Of a stretch of DNA of 46,872 bases, positions 26,732 through 35,430 are shown piece by piece. The notes below the pieces were generated by a model. It was not told where the DNA came from. It saw only the letters and a program-made list of their open reading frames with translations, and made no database searches. Within the stretch, counting starts at the first letter, position 1. Each line of letters opens with the position of its first letter. The stretch lies in assembly GCA_000992305.1 (NCBI GenBank), contig LBTY01000010.1, positions 1 through 46,872 on the forward strand, given 5' to 3'. Origin of the DNA: a candidate division TM6 bacterium GW2011_GWF2_38_10 (GTDB lineage Bacteria; Babelota; Babeliae; Babelales; RVW-14). The translations under genes were made by a program, and so were the position numbers.

Positions 26732-28060
26732 ATGACAAAAAAAATTATTCGCGCCCTTTGGGGAGATTTACACGGCAAAGAACTTGTCAAATTTTCACTT
26801 CTTGCCGCCGGCATTTTTTTTCTTATTGGTTCATACTGGCCACTCAAAACGCTCAAGGATAGTATTTTTATTAACCTTGTCGGCCCACTTTATCTTCCTC
26901 AAGCCAAACTCGCGTCACTTGCCCTCTTTTTCCCGCTTGTACTCATTTATTCAAAATTGGTTGATATCTTTTCTAAAGAAAAAATGATTTATATCCTAGT
27001 AGCTTTTTACAGTACAATCGGACTCGGGCTTATTTACGGACTTTACCATCCAGTATGGGGCATTCAAAACACCACCTCAAGTCCTTCGCGTGTTGTTGGG
27101 TGGGCGTTTTATCTTTTTGTTGAAAGCTACGTTTCGCTTATGGTTTCACTCTACTGGTCGTTTATTAACGATATAACCACACCAGAATCTGCCAAAAAGG
27201 GATATGGCCTCATTATATTTGGTGCACAGTTTGGCGGCGTACTTTTTTTACTTCTTGGTAATTATTTGTCGTACGACACAACACAATATGCAACAAGCGT
27301 TCCCATTGTAGCATTCATATCGGTCATGATGTTTTTTATGATCGCAGCAATTGTTTTTCTGTTAAAAAAACTTGTAGGCGATGAGCATATGGAAGGATAT
27401 GTTACCCAAGCAATGGAAGAAAGCGCTCCTGCAAAGGTCGGTTTTTTTGATGGGCTTAAAGTACTTATCACACGCCCTTACGTTTCGGGTATTTTTATTC
27501 TCATATTTTTTCAAGAACTCATTACAACACTTATGGGATTTCAAATGTCCATCATCGTCAAAAAAACATTTGCCGATCCTGGAATGATCAATAAATTCTT
27601 TTTTGAATTCAACCTTGCAATCCAAGTAATTGCATGCGGCTTTGCATTGATAGGAACATCATTTTTCCAACGTCGATTTGGCATAAAATTTTGTTTAATA
27701 GCATTTCCACTTCTTATCGGCGTATCAATAGCAAGTTATGTTCTTTACCCATCGCTTTCTTCTATTATTTTTGTTATGCTTATCGCTCGTGCACTAAATT
27801 ACACGCTGTACCAACCAGCAAAAGAGGTGTTATACATCCCTACGTCAAAAAATATCAAATACAAAGCAAAAGCCTGGATTGATATGTTTGGCGTTCGTTT
27901 TGCAAAAGCAACAGGATCTGGCATTAGTGGACTCATCGGCCCCGTTATTAGCATTGTTGGCGCAACTTGTTTTGGTATTATAGCGGTATGGATTGGGGCA
28001 TCAACAATGATTGGAAACATGTATCAGAAAGTAACAAATAGTAAGAAATTTATTGATTAA
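26732..28060 (+). CDS. ATP/ADP translocase-type nucleotide transporter (copy 1)
   Basis: 442-residue polytopic membrane protein of the TLC/Npt (AAA) family found in Rickettsia, Chlamydia and other obligate intracellular bacteria. Family features: ALWGDLHGKELVKFSLLAAGIFFLIGSYWPLKTLKDSIF near the N-terminus, WSFINDITTPESAKKGYGLI, and YQPAKEVLYIPTSKNIKYKAKAWIDMFGVRFAKATGSG toward the end. Exchanges host ATP for ADP or imports nucleotides. The ATG at 26732 is chosen since the upstream in-frame residues cover the leader hairpin; the nearest binding site is a weak AGG. Differs from copy 2 in the central region, so substrates may differ. Confidence 0.93.
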   Translation: MTKKIIRALWGDLHGKELVKFSLLAAGIFFLIGSYWPLKTLKDSIFINLVGPLYLPQAKLASLALFFPLVLIYSKLVDIFSKEKMIYILVAFYSTIGLGLIYGLYHPVWGIQNTTSSPSRVVGWAFYLFVESYVSLMVSLYWSFINDITTPESAKKGYGLIIFGAQFGGVLFLLLGNYLSYDTTQYATSVPIVAFISVMMFFMIAAIVFLLKKLVGDEHMEGYVTQAMEESAPAKVGFFDGLKVLITRPYVSGIFILIFFQELITTLMGFQMSIIVKKTFADPGMINKFFFEFNLAIQVIACGFALIGTSFFQRRFGIKFCLIAFPLLIGVSIASYVLYPSLSSIIFVMLIARALNYTLYQPAKEVLYIPTSKNIKYKAKAWIDMFGVRFAKATGSGISGLIGPVISIVGATCFGIIAVWIGASTMIGNMYQKVTNSKKFID

Positions 28061-28218
28061 ATTCATTAAATGAATTATTTTTGTTAAGCGATTATGATAA
28101 CACAAACTGCATAAAGGAGGCCACTGGCAATTGTAGAGAAAATGAAGTAAAAGAATTGAATGTAAATAGTTTTTAACATGTACACGGTATTTTATTATTT
28201 TTTTAGAAGGGTACTTAT

Positions 28219-29532
28219 ATGGCTGCTAAAGTATTTCGTTGGTTATGGGGCGATTTAACAAAAGAAGAATATAAAAAATTTGGGCTCCTTGCCGTTGCTT
28301 TCTTGTTCCTTATTGGAACCTATTGGCTCATGCGCCCGCTCAAAGACGCATTGTTCATGAACATCGTAGGAAAAACATTTATTCCTCGCGCAAAGATGTT
28401 GTCTGTTCTCTTTTTGCTCCCGCTGCTTTTACTTTACTCCAAGCTTGTTGACCTTGTGGAAAAACACAAACTTCTTTACATCATTCCAATGTTCTATGTT
28501 TGCTTGTTTGCCGTTTATGGATACTTCTTGGCTCATCCAACAATTGGTGTTGCCAATACCGTCCCTGATAAAGGCAGAATCTTTGGTTGGCTTATTTACT
28601 TAACCATCGAAAGCTTTGGTTCAATCCTTCCTGCATTGTTCTGGTCATTTATGAACAGTACAACCGATGCAGCATCTGCAAAGCGCGGATACGGAATTAT
28701 CATCTCGGGAGCACAAATTGGTTCCATTGCTGGACCTGAATTTGCAAAACATGCTTCATACTTTGGCATGCCACTTCTTGCTTTCATCGTCGCAGTTGGT
28801 ATCTTTTTTGTACCGGTTATGATTTTTACCTATATGAAAAGCCAATCAGGCAATGCAACCGTTGATCCTTCAACCGTTGGTAAAGCCAAAAAACCTGCAA
28901 CAGGATTCTTAGAAGGTTTACGTTTACTATTCTCCCACAAATATCTTATGGGTGTTTTGGGTATTGCAACATTATATGAAGTTATTGGTACTATTATCGA
29001 TTATCAACTTAAATTCTTAGCTGCAGAAAATTATCCTTCAGCAGAAAAAGTAGCTGAATTCCTTGGTTTATATGGCCAATGTGCAAACTTACTTGCATTA
29101 GTATTTGCATTAGTCGGAACAAGCTATATCATTCGTACCTTTGGTCTTCGTTTCTCATTGGTAACATTCCCAATCTGCGTTGGCGCCGTTATTCTTTATG
29201 TATGGCTCTATCCTTCATTGTGGGTGTTCTTCGGCGCAATGGTTATTATCAAAGGTTTAAGCTATGCATTAAATAACCCTTGCAAAGAAATCATGTACAT
29301 CCCAACCAGCAAAGACGTTAAATTTAAAGCAAAAGGTTGGATCGACGGTTTTGGTGGTCGTTCATCAAAAGCAGTTGGTTCTGCAATCAACGATTTCTTC
29401 CCAACCATGACCAGCTTAATGTTCTACGGATCATTAATTTCTCTCGGTATCGTTGGTGTTTGGATTATCATTGCTATGTATGTTGGTACCAAAAATCAAC
29501 AATTGGTTGAAACAAATACCATCATTGAATAG
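28219..29532 (+). CDS. ATP/ADP translocase-type nucleotide transporter (copy 2)
   Basis: 437-residue Npt/TLC transporter, paralogous to the gene just upstream. It has WLWGDLTKEEYKKFGLLAVAFLFLIGTYWLMRPLKDALF, WSFMNSTTDAASAKRGYGII and NNPCKEIMYIPTSKDVKFKAKGWIDGFGGRSSKAVGSA. Its N-terminus reads RPLKD where copy 1 has KTLKD. A good AGAAGGG binding site precedes the ATG. A 158-bp leader separates it from copy 1 and a very strong terminator follows. Codon use looks more uniform here (many TTC, GGT, GTT) than in neighbours, which could mean higher expression. Tandem nucleotide transporters strongly suggest dependence on a host for energy or nucleotides. Confidence 0.94.
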   Translation: MAAKVFRWLWGDLTKEEYKKFGLLAVAFLFLIGTYWLMRPLKDALFMNIVGKTFIPRAKMLSVLFLLPLLLLYSKLVDLVEKHKLLYIIPMFYVCLFAVYGYFLAHPTIGVANTVPDKGRIFGWLIYLTIESFGSILPALFWSFMNSTTDAASAKRGYGIIISGAQIGSIAGPEFAKHASYFGMPLLAFIVAVGIFFVPVMIFTYMKSQSGNATVDPSTVGKAKKPATGFLEGLRLLFSHKYLMGVLGIATLYEVIGTIIDYQLKFLAAENYPSAEKVAEFLGLYGQCANLLALVFALVGTSYIIRTFGLRFSLVTFPICVGAVILYVWLYPSLWVFFGAMVIIKGLSYALNNPCKEIMYIPTSKDVKFKAKGWIDGFGGRSSKAVGSAINDFFPTMTSLMFYGSLISLGIVGVWIIIAMYVGTKNQQLVETNTIIE

Positions 29533-29546
29533 TTTTGCATAATTGC

Positions 29547-29603
29547 TTATTTTTCAAGTAAAAAAGGACGGATTTAATCCGTCCTTTTTTACTTGAAAAA
29601 TAA
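29547..29603 (+). terminator. Very long palindromic terminator after the nucleotide transporter
   Basis: Perfect 28-bp stem (29547-29574 with 29576-29603) around a single T, with GGACGGATT/AATCCGTCC at the tip and A and T runs within the arms. Functions in either direction as an intrinsic terminator. Confidence 0.9.
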
Positions 29604-29685
29604 AGCTTTTTCCCTAGCCGAACACCAATTATTTAGGTACAATTCTAAATAGTTTGTTAATCTACTAAAAAAAAGGATTTTTCTT

Positions 29686-30465
29686 ATGGCAACAGAAGTA
29701 AATATGTTTACAGAAATAGAAAACGCGATCCTTAAAAAGGACATCAGCGAACCTACATTAATTAATATTGCAGCAAATCTTTATACCATAACCAAAACAA
29801 CAGCATCCGACCGTCAATGGTTTGCCAAAAATGTAGCACAAAATAAAGAATTTCTTGATATGAACAAAACGTTCGTTCAATATGTTCTTATCCCAGAAGT
29901 TCAAGAAATTCCAGGGCTTAATGGTCTTGACCTTTCACAAAGTATGTCAACCATAATTAATACCCACCATAAAATGCTCAGAGATGCGTTACAAATATAT
30001 CTTCTTTCACTTTTTACCAAAGCAAAAGACTTTTCATACAATTTTGATACGAGCAAACTCGTTGATTTTAAACGCGTCATTTTTTACCTTGCACACTCAC
30101 TTGAAATTGAAGCAACTGATCAACGCCTTGTCAGCCTTCTTCAAGAAATAAACTCGAACATGTCACAAATGCTTTATTTTACAACCGTGACCTTGCTCGT
30201 AAATCCTGATTCAATGAAAAAATGCACACGCCTCGATCTTGAATGGATGGCAAGCCGCCTTGCAGAAAAAGAAACTGCTCAAGCCATTGAGTTTACCATC
30301 GGTGCCTGGACTCGCAGACTCCTCATTAATGCCCTATTAATTAAGGCTTCTGAAATGCCATTACATGAACCAACAACAGATGAAGAAAAAACAATGGCCC
30401 AAGAAATTCTTTTTGTTCCAAATAAACCAAGCGAACAACCACAACAACAAGTAGCAAACTCATAA
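29686..30465 (+). CDS. Hypothetical helical protein
   Basis: 259-residue protein I do not recognise. It has no signal peptide and looks mostly alpha-helical; a moderately hydrophobic stretch (MSQMLYFTTVTLLVNP, about 165-180) is too polar around it to be a sure membrane segment. The C-terminus is Gln-rich (SEQPQQQVANS). AAGGA precedes the ATG, and TACAAT (about 29638-29643) is a possible -10. It is flanked by two terminators, so it forms its own transcription unit. Cytoplasmic function unknown. Confidence 0.65.
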   Translation: MATEVNMFTEIENAILKKDISEPTLINIAANLYTITKTTASDRQWFAKNVAQNKEFLDMNKTFVQYVLIPEVQEIPGLNGLDLSQSMSTIINTHHKMLRDALQIYLLSLFTKAKDFSYNFDTSKLVDFKRVIFYLAHSLEIEATDQRLVSLLQEINSNMSQMLYFTTVTLLVNPDSMKKCTRLDLEWMASRLAEKETAQAIEFTIGAWTRRLLINALLIKASEMPLHEPTTDEEKTMAQEILFVPNKPSEQPQQQVANS

Positions 30466-30471
30466 TATATG

Positions 30472-30514
30472 AACTACCGATGGTTTACAAAATAAACCAT
30501 CGGTAGTTTTTTTT
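30472..30514 (+). terminator. Intrinsic terminator
   Basis: 15-bp perfect stem AACTACCGATGGTTT with its complement (30472-30486, 30494-30508), 7-base loop, then a run of Ts. Ends the 29686 gene just before the helicase gene, whose AGGGGG binding site follows directly. Confidence 0.9.
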
Positions 30515-30527
30515 AGGGGGCATAGCC

Positions 30528-32801
30528 ATGAATAACGATAAAAAAAACACGTTTAATTCCTTCATTCAAACGGCACTTAACAAACCACAACAAGAAGCAG
30601 TTCTACAAAAAAACGGAGCGCTTTTGGTCACCGCCGGCGCAGGATCAGGCAAAACACGAGTCATCACTGCACGCATTGCTCATCTTATTTTGAATGAAGC
30701 AATTTCACCCTCAAGCATTGTTGCCATGACCTTTACCAATAAAGCAGCGGGCGAAATGAAAGAACGCCTTATTGGTTTTCTTGGCACCCATCACAATCTT
30801 CCTTTTATCGGAACATTTCATGCCTTTTGTTTACAACAATTACGCTCTCATCCTTACTTGCTCCCCTTTGAACATTTTTCTATCCTTGATAGTGATGACC
30901 AACAAACACTCTTGAAAAAAATCATCAAAAAAAACAATCTCGCTAAATATGTTTCAGCATCCCAAGTTGCACATCAAATATCACAGCATAAAAACAAACA
31001 AGCCCTCTGCCTACAAGATGATTTTTTTAATTTCCCCTACCTTAAAGATGTGTATACAGAATATGAACAAGAAAAAGCACAAGCACACAGCTTTGACTTT
31101 GATGACTTACTCATCAATGTCGTATCCTTATTTCAAAAAAACACAACCTTTCGAGAAAACTTCCAAGCTAACGTTCGCCATGTTTTAGTTGATGAATACC
31201 AAGATACCAACCACATTCAACACCTGCTTTTAAAACTTATCGCACTCAACAAAGAAAACCAATTTTGTATAGACTCAGTCTGTGCTGTTGGTGATGAAGA
31301 TCAATCAATTTATTCCTGGCGTGGCGCAACCGTTGCCAATATGCTTAAATTTTCAAGCGACTTTGCCCCAGTCACCCATGTTAAAATTGAACAAAATTAT
31401 AGATCCGTTCAGCCCATCCTTGAAATTGCGAATACAGTCATAGAACACAATAGCTTACGTAATCCCAAAAAATTATGGTCTGAACGCGCCGCAAGCAATC
31501 GCGCGGTTCATCTTACCTGCCGCTCTGCCGAACAAGAAGCTGAAAGCGTAACCCAATGTATTAAGGCACTCCAATCCCTTAATAACAATAAAACAATAGC
31601 TATTTTATATAGAACCCACTATCAATCCCGTGTTCTTGAAGAAGCATTATTATACCACAGCATACCGTACAAAATTGTTGGCGGCATACGTTTTTATGAA
31701 CGTAAAGAAATAAAAGATATCCTTGCCTACCTCAAACTTATTATTAATCCTTTTGATAAATTAAGCTTGTTGCGCATCATCAACTGCCCTGCTCGTGGAC
31801 TTGGGCAAAAATTTGAAGACGATCTACAAACCCGCTGGAATCAAGAACCATTTGCTGATTGCAAAGGCATTCTTACCATGATGCTCAACGACACACATAA
31901 TCCACTCACCAAAGCAAAACAAAATGCCGTTGAAACATTTATACAAATATTTGAGGCACTTGATAAAGAAAGTTCTCCAATTGAAGCTATCGATGCAATT
32001 ATCGAACGTGTTGAATATATCAGCTATCTCAAAGCGGAATATGACACTAAAGAAGCTGATGAAAAAATTGAAAATATTCGCGAATTTCGCTCATCCGCAA
32101 CAATCTTTGAATCAGATTGTACTGCCAATCAAAAAAAAGCAACACTCGAACAATTCTTACATGACATTGCACTCCTGCAAGAAAAAATTGAACAACAAGA
32201 GCCTGAAGAGCATATACCGCTTATGACACTCCATGCGGCAAAAGGATTAGAGTTTGATACGGTAATCATCACAGGCCTTGAAGAAAACATCCTCCCAAGC
32301 TCTAAATCGCTTGTAGGCAATGAAGAACTTGAAGAAGAACGACGTCTTTTTTATGTTGGCATTACCCGCGCTAAAGAATATTTACTCGTAACAAGTGCTG
32401 GATATCGAAATACCTTTGGGCAAATTGTAGATCAGATACCATCTCGTTTTTTACAAGAAATGCCACCAAAACTTATTGTGAAAAAAAATATTGAATCATA
32501 TAACACACTCCAAATAAAATCTTTTTTGGATCAATGGCTTGGCAATCCTTCCGCAGCATCTCGTTTTATGACATTTAATGCTGCGTACCCCATGCCCAAA
32601 GCATCGTCTCAATCTACCAAAACACCGACGAGTAAACCACAAGGTGGTTGGCAAAAAAATCAACGAGTTATGCATACAACCTTTGGCATGGGAATTATTG
32701 TTAATGTAGAAAAAGCCGATAAGGATGAATATCACATCACAGCATTATTTAAAATTGGCAAAAAAACACTTCTTTCAAGTTTTTTAAAAAGGATTTCGTA
32801 A
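30528..32801 (+). CDS. pcrA: UvrD/PcrA-type superfamily 1 DNA helicase
   Basis: 757 residues. 3'-5' DNA helicase for repair and removal of proteins from DNA. Motifs in order: Q motif LNKPQQEAV, Walker A TAGAGSGKT (about 35-43), AMTFTNKAAGEM (Ia), GTFHAFCLQQL, DEYQDTN (II), VGDEDQSIYSWRGA (III), QNYRS (IV), TLHAAKGLEFDTVIITGLEENILP (V) and EERRLFYVGITRAKEYL (VI). The last 50 residues (NQRVMHTTFGMGIIVNVE) form the Tudor-like end found in PcrA, which favours PcrA over Rep. AGGGGG is 8 bases before the ATG. Its stop overlaps the next start (TAATG). Confidence 0.95.
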   Translation: MNNDKKNTFNSFIQTALNKPQQEAVLQKNGALLVTAGAGSGKTRVITARIAHLILNEAISPSSIVAMTFTNKAAGEMKERLIGFLGTHHNLPFIGTFHAFCLQQLRSHPYLLPFEHFSILDSDDQQTLLKKIIKKNNLAKYVSASQVAHQISQHKNKQALCLQDDFFNFPYLKDVYTEYEQEKAQAHSFDFDDLLINVVSLFQKNTTFRENFQANVRHVLVDEYQDTNHIQHLLLKLIALNKENQFCIDSVCAVGDEDQSIYSWRGATVANMLKFSSDFAPVTHVKIEQNYRSVQPILEIANTVIEHNSLRNPKKLWSERAASNRAVHLTCRSAEQEAESVTQCIKALQSLNNNKTIAILYRTHYQSRVLEEALLYHSIPYKIVGGIRFYERKEIKDILAYLKLIINPFDKLSLLRIINCPARGLGQKFEDDLQTRWNQEPFADCKGILTMMLNDTHNPLTKAKQNAVETFIQIFEALDKESSPIEAIDAIIERVEYISYLKAEYDTKEADEKIENIREFRSSATIFESDCTANQKKATLEQFLHDIALLQEKIEQQEPEEHIPLMTLHAAKGLEFDTVIITGLEENILPSSKSLVGNEELEEERRLFYVGITRAKEYLLVTSAGYRNTFGQIVDQIPSRFLQEMPPKLIVKKNIESYNTLQIKSFLDQWLGNPSAASRFMTFNAAYPMPKASSQSTKTPTSKPQGGWQKNQRVMHTTFGMGIIVNVEKADKDEYHITALFKIGKKTLLSSFLKRIS

Positions 32802-33604
32802 TGATAATCAACAAGAAAATACTCGCTTTTCTTTTAAGTTTTTTTCTTATCAACCCAGTACTTCAATGCAACACCCACGAACAAACAGCCCTTGCTAACA
32901 CACAAGCAATAAGTCTGGTATTAAACAAAATATTCTTACATCACATACGACAATGCCTTAACGACAATGACACAAAAACTCAAATTACATTAACAGATTT
33001 TTTAAAAATCTGTCTTAACGAAGCATCAAAAGACGTATTTATGACATTGTGCCATGAACTTGGACACGCAATGGCTGCTTACCTTGCAACAGGCAAAAAT
33101 GTGGATATATACTTAGGAAGCCTTGCCACCAATAACACGCTATGGTCATATAAAAACCTCCATATTAATGGATTTAGCTCATCAGCAGGACTTACAACAT
33201 ACGTAAGTCCAATCAACGAAGCACGAAAAGCCAACAACCCCAAGCTCCTTGCTCAAGCAAAAATAAAAGAAGCAATTATTCTTCTAGCCGGAGGCTTATG
33301 CGCTGTCGCCGGCTATGGACTTGTACGAAAGCTCACCCCAGCCCCACGTGAAAAAACAGATATTTTCATACTTGATCCACTGGTCATCCATCATTTGTGC
33401 CAAATGCTTATACCATTTTCACAAGCATATGAATATAACAATGGCTTAATTCGCTATCAAAAAAGTGATGGGTTTCAACTATGGGAAAAATGTTTTGATA
33501 TTTCAGAAGATACACTCTGTAACTTTGAAGAAACAGGGCCGCAAATAGAAATATTAATTCAAAGTGCAGCCCTATTGTTTAAATGTTTTTATAATTTCAA
33601 TTAA
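32801..33604 (+). CDS. Exported protein with HELGH metalloprotease motif (M50-like)
   Basis: 267 residues with a signal peptide (about 5-23). The motif CHELGHAMAAYLATGKN (HELGH at 85-89) is the zinc-binding helix of metallopeptidases and, with the following V-D-I-Y-L-G-S, resembles the site-2 protease (M50) family. A Gly/Ala-rich hydrophobic helix (IKEAIILLAGGLCAVAGYGL, about 150-170) may be a membrane segment. A second M50 metal motif (NxxPxxxLDG) is not seen; the third ligand is uncertain, so it could be inactive or a distinct family. Coupled to pcrA by a TAATG overlap, with AAGGA upstream. Convergent with the next gene, 4 bases overlapping. Confidence 0.65.
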   Translation: MIINKKILAFLLSFFLINPVLQCNTHEQTALANTQAISLVLNKIFLHHIRQCLNDNDTKTQITLTDFLKICLNEASKDVFMTLCHELGHAMAAYLATGKNVDIYLGSLATNNTLWSYKNLHINGFSSSAGLTTYVSPINEARKANNPKLLAQAKIKEAIILLAGGLCAVAGYGLVRKLTPAPREKTDIFILDPLVIHHLCQMLIPFSQAYEYNNGLIRYQKSDGFQLWEKCFDISEDTLCNFEETGPQIEILIQSAALLFKCFYNFN

Positions 33605-34050
33605 GTTAACGTAACAGAAGCTTTTGCTGGTACATCTGCATGAGCAAATGGTAATGCATCATTAAATTCTTGCAACGCTTTGCGAACTTTATCATACGTT
33701 GAATGTTGAAACATTGGAGAATCCCAATCTCCAATTTTAAATTGCAACATTTTTGCAAGTGGTTCGTTCTTGTAGCTTAATTGACCTCCTGGCTGAAGCA
33801 TGGTATTAACTTCGGTTGCAAAGGTAATCTCAAAATCTTTACCAACAACCAATCCATTAGGCAACGTAACCCCACGGCCCGGAACAATATACACACCCTC
33901 ACGTGTACGGACCAGTTCATAAAAAATACCATGAATGGTTGGGTTACGACGCATATAAGGCCCTTGCCACTTTTCTGGATAAGCCAAGTTTAATGAACCA
34001 ATAGTAGACACGGCAAACTTACCAACATTTAACAAATTAAAATGTTGCAA
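33601..34050 (-). CDS. C-terminal part of a split or frameshifted gene
   Basis: 149 residues reading from a TTG at 34050 without a ribosome-binding site, overlapping the end of the upstream frame by 22 bases in a different frame. Segments such as LNLAYPEKWQGPYM, GVYIVPGRGVTLPNGLVVGKDF suggest a small beta-rich domain reminiscent of the pseudopilin-like proteins with a G-P-Y and P-G-x-G-V pattern, but I cannot name the family. Together with the 87-residue frame upstream it would make an anchored protein of about 230 residues. So I think one gene has been split by a frameshift near 34030-34050. Confidence 0.55.
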   Translation of the reverse strand: MQHFNLLNVGKFAVSTIGSLNLAYPEKWQGPYMRRNPTIHGIFYELVRTREGVYIVPGRGVTLPNGLVVGKDFEITFATEVNTMLQPGGQLSYKNEPLAKMLQFKIGDWDSPMFQHSTYDKVRKALQEFNDALPFAHADVPAKASVTLT

Positions 34051-34286
34051 TCACGATCAATTTCATTAAGATGCCGTTCAATTTGCACCAAATCACTCGT
34101 AATAACTGTTGCTAAAAAAAGTGGTCGTTCTCGCAATATTTGATAAACAAAAATACCAAACACAGACAACAACACCATTGAACTAAAATAAACAAAATAC
34201 TTTTTAAAAAAATCAAAAAAAATATTTTCACCGTGCTGCTCAATTCGAGCATCAACCGTTTTGATAAATTCATCTACTTTTTTCAT
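34029..34286 (-). CDS. N-terminal, membrane-anchored part of the split gene
   Basis: About 85 residues from an ATG at 34286 with GGAGAGGAG upstream. A charged N-terminus (KKVDEFIKTVDARIEQHGE) precedes one membrane helix (YFVYFSSMVLLSVFGIFVYQIL, about 35-57) and a short region ending EIDRDCNI, after which the frame runs into a stop. The natural continuation appears in the frame of the adjacent ORF. A 7-bp inverted repeat (TACCATA/TATGGTA, about 34328-34350) lies upstream of the gene and may be a regulatory site. Confidence 0.55.
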   Translation of the reverse strand: MKKVDEFIKTVDARIEQHGENIFFDFFKKYFVYFSSMVLLSVFGIFVYQILRERPLFLATVITSDLVQIERHLNEIDRDCNILIC

Positions 34287-34395
34287 AATCACTCCTCTCC
34301 ATAAAACATCATCTTCTTACCGTACCGTATGTACCATATTTTATGGTAGCCAAAATCATATGAAAAAATAAAGATTTTAAAGGAAATAACTATTT

Positions 34396-35430
34396 TTAAA
34401 GACTAGCAGCACTCACTTTTTTCACTTCTGGAATTGCTTTTTTTACATGCTCAACCGCATCTTGGTGAACGATCAACAATGCATCATCTGTTTCAACAAC
34501 ACACAAATCGCTTACCCCAACACAAACAACAAGTTTTTTATGCGCACTGGCCAAATTACCTTGCCCCAAGATATTGATAACCGATGATCCTTGCTGTGCA
34601 TACCGTTCTTGCAAAGATAAGAAAACTGATAAATTACCAACATCATACCACTCAAACAAAGCAGGCAAAACAACAAGGCGAGAGCTTTTTTCAAGCACCG
34701 CATAATCAATAGAAATACTTGGAACATGAGCATAGGGGTTTTTGTTTGCCATAAAATTACCAAACGCCGTAACGACATCAGGCACGTGCATATCAAACTC
34801 ACGTAAAAACGTAGATACACTTGCGGCAAAAATACCAATGTTCCACAACATGTTACCCATCGCAACATACGCCTGAGCCTTTAACAAATCAGGTTTTTCA
34901 CAAAAACGCACAACCCTAAACGTCTCATGCTCGCCCAAAGAACACGCGGTATCCGCCTCAATATACCCATATCCTGTGGCAGGATAGGTTGGTTGCAATC
35001 CGAATAAAACAATATCATCTTCACGCTCTAAATAATTTGCCCCATGAGCAATCAGCTCACAAAAGGCATCTCGATCCGGAACATACGCATCTGCAGGTAA
35101 AACCACAACAAGCGCCTGCGGATCCATAACTTTAATGCGATGACATGCCCATAAAATAGCAGGAGCGGTATTGCGCCCTTCGGGTTCGGCAATAATAGTA
35201 CCAACCTGATCTCCTATCAAGTCGCGAACAGCTCCTTCGTGCACTTTATTGGTAACTACCACCACCTGCTGCGCGCATGCAACCAACGGACTAATACGCG
35301 CTAACGTTTGCTCAAGCAGAGAGGTATTATCCAAAAAAGGAATTAATTGCTTTGGCCGCGCATGCCTACTCAATGGCCACAATCGCTCACCACTTCCACC
35401 GGCTAAAATCACAAAATAAATATTTTTCAT
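34396..35430 (-). CDS. manC: Mannose-1-phosphate guanylyltransferase
   Basis: 344-residue nucleotidyltransferase making GDP-mannose. N-terminal VILAGGSGERLWPLSRHARPKQLIPF is the nucleotide-binding signature, followed by EPEGRNTAPAI, VLPADAYV and the ATGYGYIEA and RFCEKPD motifs. The usual C-terminal mannose-6-phosphate isomerase domain is absent, so it is a short GMP form. ATGA overlap with the glycosyltransferase upstream. Last gene of the glycan cluster. Confidence 0.93.
   Translation of the reverse strand: MKNIYFVILAGGSGERLWPLSRHARPKQLIPFLDNTSLLEQTLARISPLVACAQQVVVVTNKVHEGAVRDLIGDQVGTIIAEPEGRNTAPAILWACHRIKVMDPQALVVVLPADAYVPDRDAFCELIAHGANYLEREDDIVLFGLQPTYPATGYGYIEADTACSLGEHETFRVVRFCEKPDLLKAQAYVAMGNMLWNIGIFAASVSTFLREFDMHVPDVVTAFGNFMANKNPYAHVPSISIDYAVLEKSSRLVVLPALFEWYDVGNLSVFLSLQERYAQQGSSVINILGQGNLASAHKKLVVCVGVSDLCVVETDDALLIVHQDAVEHVKKAIPEVKKVSAASL

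Noticed and set aside
28061..28218. Leader between the two nucleotide transporters examined for a riboswitch
   Set aside because: Only a weak AATTCATT/AATGAATT hairpin and a short GCCA/TGGC repeat are visible; no known riboswitch core was recognised.
30528..32801. Helicase gene considered as part of a defence system
   Set aside because: It has the full PcrA/UvrD motif set including the Tudor-like end and no nuclease or defence partner beside it.
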